DNA of 9,964 nucleotides, taken from Acidothermales bacterium. GTDB taxonomy: Bacteria; Actinomycetota; Actinomycetes; Streptosporangiales; WHST01. The first letter of the stretch is position 1, and each line of letters opens with the position of its first letter. Shown one piece after another: positions 6,054-9,964 of the stretch. The translations under genes and the position numbers were made by a program. Below the pieces are notes generated by a model. It saw only the letters and a list, made by a program, of their open reading frames with translations, had not been told where the DNA came from and searched no databases. Where the stretch lies: positions 1 through 9,964 of the forward strand of contig JAFMQP010000113.1 in NCBI GenBank assembly GCA_017354575.1. The letters run 5' to 3'.

Positions 6054-6923
6054 ATGGAGACCCGCAGACTTGGCCGGCTCGGCCACCAGAGCACCGTGCT
6101 GATCTACGGCGCCGCGTCGCTCGCCACCGTGACGCAGGACGTGGCGGACCGTTCGGTGCAGGAGGCGCTGGACGCCGGCATCAACCACTTCGACGTCGCG
6201 GCGTCCTACGGCGACGCCGAGCTGCGGCTCGGCCCGCTCGTCCCGGCGATGCGCGACCGCATCTTCCTGGCCACCAAGACGGGCCGGCGCGAGGTCGACA
6301 ACGCATGGGCGGAGATCAACCGGTCGCTGGAACGGTTGCGGACCGACCACGTCGACCTCATCCAGATGCACGCCGTGGGTGACCTCGACGAGCTCGACAA
6401 GGTGACCGGCCGCGGCGGTTCGCTCGAGGCCGCGCTGCGTGCCCGTGAGGAGGGCCTGGCGGGCGGCATCGGCATCACGGGTCACGGCCACGAGGCGCCC
6501 GCGACGCACCTGGAGGCGTTGCGGCGGTTCGCGTTCGACACCGTGCTGACTCCGTTGAACCACGCCCTGACGCGGCAACCCGGGTACCTCGCCGCCTTCG
6601 ACGCGCTGGCGGCGGAGACCCGGCGGCAGGACGCCGGGCTGATGATCATCAAGTCGGGCGCGCGGCGGAACTGGCCGGGCGAGGAGAAGCCGTTCACCAC
6701 CTGGTACGAACCGCTGCAGCAGCAGGAGTACATCGACGCGACGGTGGCGTGGGTGCTGTCGCGGCCGGGGGTCGTCGGCATCGCGACGCCGTCCGACGTC
6801 CGGCTGCTGGCCAACTTCGTGCAGGCGGAGCAGAACCGGGAGCGGTGGAGCGTCCCCGACGCCGAGGCCGTGCTCGACCGCGACGCGCAGTACTCGTCCC
6901 CGTTCATCGCCATGCCCATCTAG
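6054..6923 (+). CDS. Aldo/keto reductase
   Basis: The 289-residue protein is a TIM-barrel NADPH-dependent oxidoreductase of the aldo/keto reductase superfamily. The full catalytic tetrad is visible: Asp47 and Tyr52 in NHFDVAASYG, Lys75 in ATKTGR, and His106 in IQMHAV. The C-terminal cofactor region includes GVVGIATPSD (about 239-248). I chose the ATG at 6054, which gives METRRLGRLG, a normal family N-terminus; the longer frame from TTG at 6018 would overlap gpmA and adds residues unlike the family. The substrate cannot be read from the sequence. The 13-base gap to gpmA suggests one transcript, ended by the hairpin at 6945-6980. It sits where mycobacteria carry the senX3-regX3 genes after gpm. 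Confidence 0.92.
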   Translation: METRRLGRLGHQSTVLIYGAASLATVTQDVADRSVQEALDAGINHFDVAASYGDAELRLGPLVPAMRDRIFLATKTGRREVDNAWAEINRSLERLRTDHVDLIQMHAVGDLDELDKVTGRGGSLEAALRAREEGLAGGIGITGHGHEAPATHLEALRRFAFDTVLTPLNHALTRQPGYLAAFDALAAETRRQDAGLMIIKSGARRNWPGEEKPFTTWYEPLQQQEYIDATVAWVLSRPGVVGIATPSDVRLLANFVQAEQNRERWSVPDAEAVLDRDAQYSSPFIAMPI

Positions 6924-6944
6924 CGAGACGTGTCGTCGCGGACT

Positions 6945-6980
6945 GCCCTGGTTGATCATGTTCTCATGATCAACCAGGGC
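6945..6980. terminator. Strong bidirectional-looking terminator hairpin
   Basis: GCCCTGGTTGATCATG (6945-6960) and CATGATCAACCAGGGC (6965-6980) form a perfect 16-pair stem with the four-base loop TTCT. It starts 21 bases after the aldo/keto reductase stop. No U tract follows on the plus strand. It would stop the mshA-gpmA-reductase transcript and insulate the riboswitch promoter downstream. A repeated palindromic element is an alternative. Confidence 0.7.
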
Positions 6981-6981
6981 C

Positions 6982-7005
6982 TCACACGGTCTGCAGGCCG
7001 TGTGA
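6982..7005. repeat. Second hairpin adjoining the terminator
   Basis: TCACACGG (6982-6989) pairs perfectly with CCGTGTGA (6998-7005) around an eight-base loop. It begins one base after the 16-pair hairpin and may reinforce termination. From here to the promoter at 7062 I see no other structure or reading frame. Confidence 0.45.
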
Positions 7006-7061
7006 AGCCACGGTTCGTCGTGTGGAGTACGCGAGTGCCTTTCTCACATCGCGGACGCGGG

Positions 7062-7090
7062 CTGAACGCCGCCGCGAGCTCCGGTATGCT
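7062..7090 (+). promoter_or_regulatory. Promoter of the SAM-IV riboswitch transcript
   Basis: CTGAAC (7062-7067), a 17-base spacer and TATGCT (7085-7090) make a reasonable housekeeping-type promoter. The predicted start near 7096-7098 lies only about six bases before the first paired base of the riboswitch at 7103, just where it should be. Confidence 0.6.
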
Positions 7091-7102
7091 CGCTTCCGCA
7101 AG

Positions 7103-7217
7103 AGGTCATGAGTGCCAGCGCAAAGCCCCGGCTTGCTGGCCGGCAACCCTCCTCCGCGGTGGGGTGCCCCGGGTGAAGACCTGGCTCGACGCACCCGCGT
7201 CGGACAAGCGCGGATCT
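7103..7217 (+). promoter_or_regulatory. SAM-IV riboswitch (S-adenosylmethionine aptamer)
   Basis: The sequence follows the SAM-IV consensus closely, including GGTCATGAGTGCCAGCG, the GCCCCGGCTTGCTGGCCGGC block, the CAACCCTCC segment, and GGGGTGCCCCGGGTGAAGACC. I can trace P1 AGGTC/GACCT (7103-7107 with 7178-7182), P2 GCCAGC/GCTGGC (7114-7119 with 7135-7140) and a pseudoknot CCCGG/CCGGG (7127-7131 with 7169-7173). The 3' stem CGACGC/GCGTCG (7187-7192 with 7197-7202) is also present. The second pseudoknot, characteristic of SAM-IV, is TCCGCG/CGCGGA (7153-7158 with 7209-7214). SAM-IV elements occur mainly in Actinomycetes and are expected to lower expression when SAM is plentiful. It lies directly upstream of the gene at 7261. 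Confidence 0.95.
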
Positions 7218-7220
7218 CGC

Positions 7221-7260
7221 GGCCGCAACGCCCCGGGGTCCCCGGCCCTGGAGGTATCTG
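7221..7260 (+). promoter_or_regulatory. Riboswitch expression platform and ribosome-binding site
   Basis: The RBS GGAGG (7250-7254) stands six bases before the GTG at 7261. Immediately upstream, GGCCG (7221-7225) can pair with CGGCC (7243-7247), enclosing the palindromic core 7233-7245 (CCGGGG-T-CCCCGG). There is no U tract, so control is more likely at translation initiation than by termination. CCTCC copies inside the aptamer (7148-7152, 7151-7155) could also compete for the RBS. The exact switch cannot be settled by eye. Confidence 0.5.
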
Positions 7261-8631
7261 GTGACCGCTGTGCTCGACGACGTCTGTCCCACCGCCACCG
7301 ACCGCCGTGTCTCGTTCGCGCTCGTGCCGGCGCCGGACGAGGCCGTGCCGCCCGTCGTGGGAGGCGATCTGCGCGTGCCGCTGGTCACCGGCGAGCGCGT
7401 CACGTACGCCAACCTCGACCATGCCGCGAGCGCGCCGGCACTCGTCGCCGTCCGCGACGCCGTCGAGCGGTTCCTGCCGTACTACGCCAGCGTCCACCGC
7501 GGCGCGGGCTACGCCTCGCAGGTGTCCACGCGCGCGTACGAGCAGAGCCGCGACGTCGTCCGCCGGTTCGTGGGAGGACGCCCCGACGACGCCGTCGTGT
7601 TCACCAGGAACACCACCGACGCGCTGAACCTGCTCGAACACTGCCTGCCCGCGGGCACACACGTCGTCGCGTTCGACACCGAGCACCACGCCGACCTGCT
7701 GCCGTGGCGGCGCCGCCCGTTCACGCAGCTGATCGCGCCCACCAGCGCGGCCGACGCGGTCGCCAAGGTCGGCCTCGCGTTGGGCACGCTCGCTGGCCCG
7801 GCGCTCGTCTGCGTCACCGGCGCCTCCAACGTCACCGGCGAGCTCTGGCCGGTCGCCGAGATCGCCCGCGTCGCCCGCAGGTACGGCGCCCGCGTGCTGC
7901 TGGACGCCGCACAGCTGCTGCCGCACCGTGACGTCGACATCGCCGCTCTCGGCGTCGACTACGTCGCGTTCTCCGGGCACAAGCTCTACGCGCCGTACGG
8001 CGCAGGCGCGCTCGTCGGGCGTGCCGACTGGCTGACCGGAGCGGAGCCCTTCCTCGCCGGCGGCGGCGCGTCGCGTTCGGTCGAGCCCGGGGCGGTCCAC
8101 TGGCAGGACTCGCCGGAGCGGCAGGAGGCGGGATCGCCGAACGTCGTCGGCGCGTACGCCCTGGCCACCGCCTGCCGCACGCTGGAGGCCGCCGGCCGCG
8201 ACCGGCTCGCCAGGCACGAGGCCGGGCTCACCGCGCGGCTGCGCGAGGGCCTTGCCCGCGTGCCCGGCGTCGCGTTGCTCTCGCTTTTCGGCGAGGACGT
8301 CCCGCGCGTCGGAACGGTCGCGTTCGCCGTGCGCGGCTGGGACGCGGGGAAGCTCGCCGCCGTCCTGTCCGCCGAGTACGGCATCGGCGTCCGCGACGGG
8401 CTGTTCTGCGCGCACCTGCTCACGAGGCGGCTGCTGCGCCGGGCCGACAGCGGCGGCAGCGCCGTCCGTGCCAGCCTCGGTCTCGGCACCACCGCGGAGC
8501 ACGTCGACCGGCTCGTACGTGCCGTCGCGGAGGTCGTCGGACGCGGGCCGAGCCGGGAGTACGAGAGACGCGACGGGCGCTGGGCACCGGTCAGAGATCC
8601 GCGTATCATACCTGACCTCTGGACCGCCTGA
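7261..8631 (+). CDS. Class-V aminotransferase, cysteine-desulfurase-like PLP enzyme
   Basis: The 456-residue protein is a fold-type I PLP enzyme of aminotransferase class V. The visible landmarks are NLDHAASAP (51-59), the cofactor-stacking region EHHADLLPW (141-149), LLDAAQLLPH with PLP-pyridine Asp215, and FSGHKLYAPYGAGAL with the Schiff-base Lys241. RDGLFCAH places Cys383 where SufS-type desulfurases carry their catalytic cysteine in a short loop. A cysteine desulfurase or another C-S bond-cleaving role is therefore likely, but class-V members with other substrates cannot be excluded. The N-terminal 45 residues extend beyond the compact SufS fold. Translation starts at GTG 7261 behind GGAGG. 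The SAM-IV riboswitch upstream connects the enzyme to sulfur/methionine metabolism. No suf or isc neighbours are present, and the gene is monocistronic. Confidence 0.92.
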   Translation: MTAVLDDVCPTATDRRVSFALVPAPDEAVPPVVGGDLRVPLVTGERVTYANLDHAASAPALVAVRDAVERFLPYYASVHRGAGYASQVSTRAYEQSRDVVRRFVGGRPDDAVVFTRNTTDALNLLEHCLPAGTHVVAFDTEHHADLLPWRRRPFTQLIAPTSAADAVAKVGLALGTLAGPALVCVTGASNVTGELWPVAEIARVARRYGARVLLDAAQLLPHRDVDIAALGVDYVAFSGHKLYAPYGAGALVGRADWLTGAEPFLAGGGASRSVEPGAVHWQDSPERQEAGSPNVVGAYALATACRTLEAAGRDRLARHEAGLTARLREGLARVPGVALLSLFGEDVPRVGTVAFAVRGWDAGKLAAVLSAEYGIGVRDGLFCAHLLTRRLLRRADSGGSAVRASLGLGTTAEHVDRLVRAVAEVVGRGPSREYERRDGRWAPVRDPRIIPDLWTA

Positions 8632-8667
8632 TCGCACCGGCGTAAACACCGGCAGCGTTCCGGCGTA

Positions 8668-8711
8668 GTTAACCGACCGTTCACCCGCGTTCGAGCCCGT
8701 GGTCACACAGG
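8668..8711 (+). promoter_or_regulatory. PHO box (PhoP-binding direct repeats) upstream of pstS
   Basis: Four 11-base units run in exact register: GTTAACCGACC (8668), GTTCACCCGCG (8679), a degenerate unit (8690-8700) and GGTCACACAGG (8701). The Streptomyces PhoP consensus unit is G-G/T-T-C-A-Y-Y-Y-R-G/C-G. The second unit fits it at all 11 positions, the fourth at 10, and the first at 8. The array ends five bases before the -10 at 8717, overlapping where a -35 would be, as expected for an activator-dependent promoter. It predicts induction of pstS in low phosphate. Confidence 0.82.
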
Positions 8712-8716
8712 GTTCC

Positions 8717-8722
8717 TAGCGT
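8717..8722 (+). promoter_or_regulatory. -10 element of the pst operon
   Basis: TAGCGT fits TANNNT and lies just downstream of the PHO box; no conventional -35 is present at 17 bases, consistent with PhoP activation. Transcription would begin near 8729-8731, which makes the GTG at 8725 unlikely as a start codon. Confidence 0.5.
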
Positions 8723-8754
8723 CGGTGAGCGTGAGGACAACCAAGAGAAACAGA

Positions 8755-9846
8755 ATGCGTAGCTATGCCACCGTGGGGGCGGTGGCATTGACCGGTGTGC
8801 TGGCGCTCGCCGCGTGCGGCACCGACAACAACGGCGGCGGCAGCAAGGCCGCCTCCCCCAAGGCGAGTAGCTGTGCGAAGGGCAGCCTGAACGCGTCCGG
8901 CTCGACCGCACAGGCCAACGCCATGACCCAGTGGATCAAGGCGTACCAGAGCACCTGCTCCAGCGCGACGGTCAACTACCAGGCGAACGGCTCCGGCGCG
9001 GGTATCCAGCAGTTCAGCCAGGGCAGCACCGACTTCGCCGGCTCGGACTCGCCGCTCAAGCCGGAGGAGACGGGCCCGGCCACGAAGCGCTGCAAGGGCA
9101 ACAAGCCGGTCCACCTGCCGATGGTTCCCGGCCCGATCGCGGTCGTCTACAACCTGCCCGGCGTCGCCGACCTGCAGATCGACGGCCCGACGCTGGGGAA
9201 GATCTTCTCCGGCAAGATCAAGAAGTGGGACGACCCGGCCATCAAGGCCCAGAACTCCGGCGCGAAGCTGCCGAGCAGCCCGATCCAGACGTTCCACCGC
9301 AGCGAGTCGTCCGGCACCACGGACAACTTCACGAAGTACCTGGCCGCGGCGGCGGGCAAGAACTGGACGTTCGACCACGACAAGACGTGGAAGGCGCCGG
9401 GCGGTCAGGGTTCCAAGGGCTCCGACGGGATCGCGTCGTCGGTGAAGCAGACCACCGGTGCGCTCAGCTACGTCGAGCTCTCGTTCGCGCAGAGCTCGAA
9501 GCTGTCGATGGCCAAGGTCAAGAACGCCTCGGGCAAGTACGTCGCCCTGACGAACGAGGCCGTGGGCGCCCTGATCTCGTCCGCGAAGGCCAAGGGCACG
9601 GGGAACGACCTCCAGCTCGAGCTCGACTACAACACCATGGACCCGAAGGCGTACCCGATCGCGCTGGTCACCTATGAGATCGTGTGCTCGAAGGGCCTGC
9701 CCTCGGACAAGGTGGCGCTGGAGAAGGGCTTCCTCAGCTACGCCGCGAGCCAGAAGGGCCAGGACACCCTGACCAGCCTCGGCTACGCGCCGCTGCCCGA
9801 CACCGTGGCGACGAAGGTACGACAGTCCATCCAGTCGATCTCCTAA
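8755..9846 (+). CDS. pstS: Phosphate ABC transporter substrate-binding lipoprotein
   Basis: PstS binds inorganic phosphate outside the membrane and delivers it to the PstCAB permease. With the start at 8755 it has 363 residues: a lipoprotein signal peptide with lipobox LAAC (18-21, Cys21 lipidated), a Gly/Ser-rich tether, then the two-lobed binding domain. The phosphate-cradling segments are NASGSTAQ (46-53), NGSGAGIQQF, GSDSPLKPEE and HRSESSGTTDNF, all well conserved in the family. I chose ATG 8755 because the inferred transcript starts near 8730 and AAGAGA lies six bases upstream of it. GTG 8731, eight bases after the -10, is a credible leaderless alternative and would add an Arg/Lys-rich start. 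It is followed by pstC after four bases. Confidence 0.96.
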   Translation: MRSYATVGAVALTGVLALAACGTDNNGGGSKAASPKASSCAKGSLNASGSTAQANAMTQWIKAYQSTCSSATVNYQANGSGAGIQQFSQGSTDFAGSDSPLKPEETGPATKRCKGNKPVHLPMVPGPIAVVYNLPGVADLQIDGPTLGKIFSGKIKKWDDPAIKAQNSGAKLPSSPIQTFHRSESSGTTDNFTKYLAAAAGKNWTFDHDKTWKAPGGQGSKGSDGIASSVKQTTGALSYVELSFAQSSKLSMAKVKNASGKYVALTNEAVGALISSAKAKGTGNDLQLELDYNTMDPKAYPIALVTYEIVCSKGLPSDKVALEKGFLSYAASQKGQDTLTSLGYAPLPDTVATKVRQSIQSIS

Positions 9847-9850
9847 CTAG

Positions 9851-9964
9851 ATGAGTTCCACCGCAGTCACAGGCGAGAAGCGCGCACTCGCGTCGAGTCT
9901 CAGCCAGCGGAACGCCCGGGTCGTCGGGGACCGGGCGTTCCGCACGCTCGTCATGTTGGCCGGC
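9851..9964 (+). CDS. pstC: Phosphate ABC transporter permease, N-terminus only
   Basis: The open frame begins at ATG 9851, four bases after the pstS stop, and is cut by the window end after 38 codons. The visible N-terminus has the hydrophilic tail and the GDRAFRTLVMLAG segment that typically precedes the first membrane helix of PstC; the helix itself is only just beginning. No Shine-Dalgarno is evident, so translation may be coupled to pstS. Identity rests mainly on position after pstS and this short motif. Confidence 0.85.
   Translation, partial: MSSTAVTGEKRALASSLSQRNARVVGDRAFRTLVMLAG

Noticed and set aside
5868..6959. A 363-codon minus-strand open frame opposite the aldo/keto reductase
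   Set aside because: Rich in Arg, Val and Pro without family motifs; the plus strand has a full catalytic tetrad.
6982..8706. A 574-codon open frame on the minus strand opposite the PLP enzyme and riboswitch
   Set aside because: Its translation is Arg/Gly/Ala/Val-rich with no recognisable motif, and it is antisense to a gene with clear catalytic residues and to the SAM-IV element; long antisense frames are routine at this GC content.
8725..8754. Start of pstS at GTG 8725
   Set aside because: It lies two bases after the -10 element, upstream of any transcription start that promoter could give. GTG 8731 remains possible.
1..9964. CRISPR arrays, insertion sequences, tRNA or rRNA genes
   Set aside because: No spaced direct repeats, transposase motifs, tRNA cloverleaf with CCA-ready end, or rRNA segments were found on reading both strands.

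Overview
The window is high-GC DNA from an actinomycete. The main evidence is mshA, which encodes the first enzyme of mycothiol synthesis (a thiol essentially restricted to Actinomycetes), together with a SAM-IV riboswitch, a Streptomyces-style PHO box, GTG starts, and several genes whose start codon lies 6-8 bases after a TANNNT-like -10 element (leaderless style). The order mshA - YbjN-like gene - phosphoglycerate mutase is a familiar actinobacterial arrangement. I cannot name the genus.

Layout. Positions 1-1676 (minus strand) hold two tandem paralogous secreted GH25 lysozymes, the first cut by the window start. Positions 1868-2368 (plus) encode a macro-domain ADP-ribose hydrolase. A 284-base spacer follows that contains two adjacent long hairpins (2378-2426 and 2429-2528). 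Positions 2653-3387 encode a stand-alone alanyl-tRNA editing (AlaX-type) protein. Positions 3441-6923 carry a co-directional run: mshA, a YbjN-domain protein, gpmA and an aldo/keto reductase. It ends at a 16-bp perfect stem-loop (6945-6980). Positions 7062-8631 form a self-contained unit: promoter, SAM-IV riboswitch, and a class-V aminotransferase/cysteine-desulfurase-like gene. Positions 8668-9964 begin the pst phosphate-uptake operon: an in-register PHO box, pstS, then the first 38 codons of pstC, cut by the window end.

How the parts work together. MshA opens mycothiol synthesis, and the neighbouring gpmA supplies glycolysis. The SAM-IV element ties the PLP enzyme to S-adenosylmethionine level, so it probably acts in sulfur metabolism, although SAM riboswitches more commonly control methionine genes. 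The PHO box predicts that pstSC... is induced by the PhoR-PhoP system in low phosphate. The macro-domain and AlaX proteins are small hydrolases that remove ADP-ribose derivatives and mischarged amino acids, respectively. No mobile element, CRISPR array, tRNA or rRNA was seen. The most unusual unexplained sequence is the structured 2378-2528 spacer. The most interesting regulatory pairing is the SAM-IV riboswitch with a cysteine-desulfurase-like gene.
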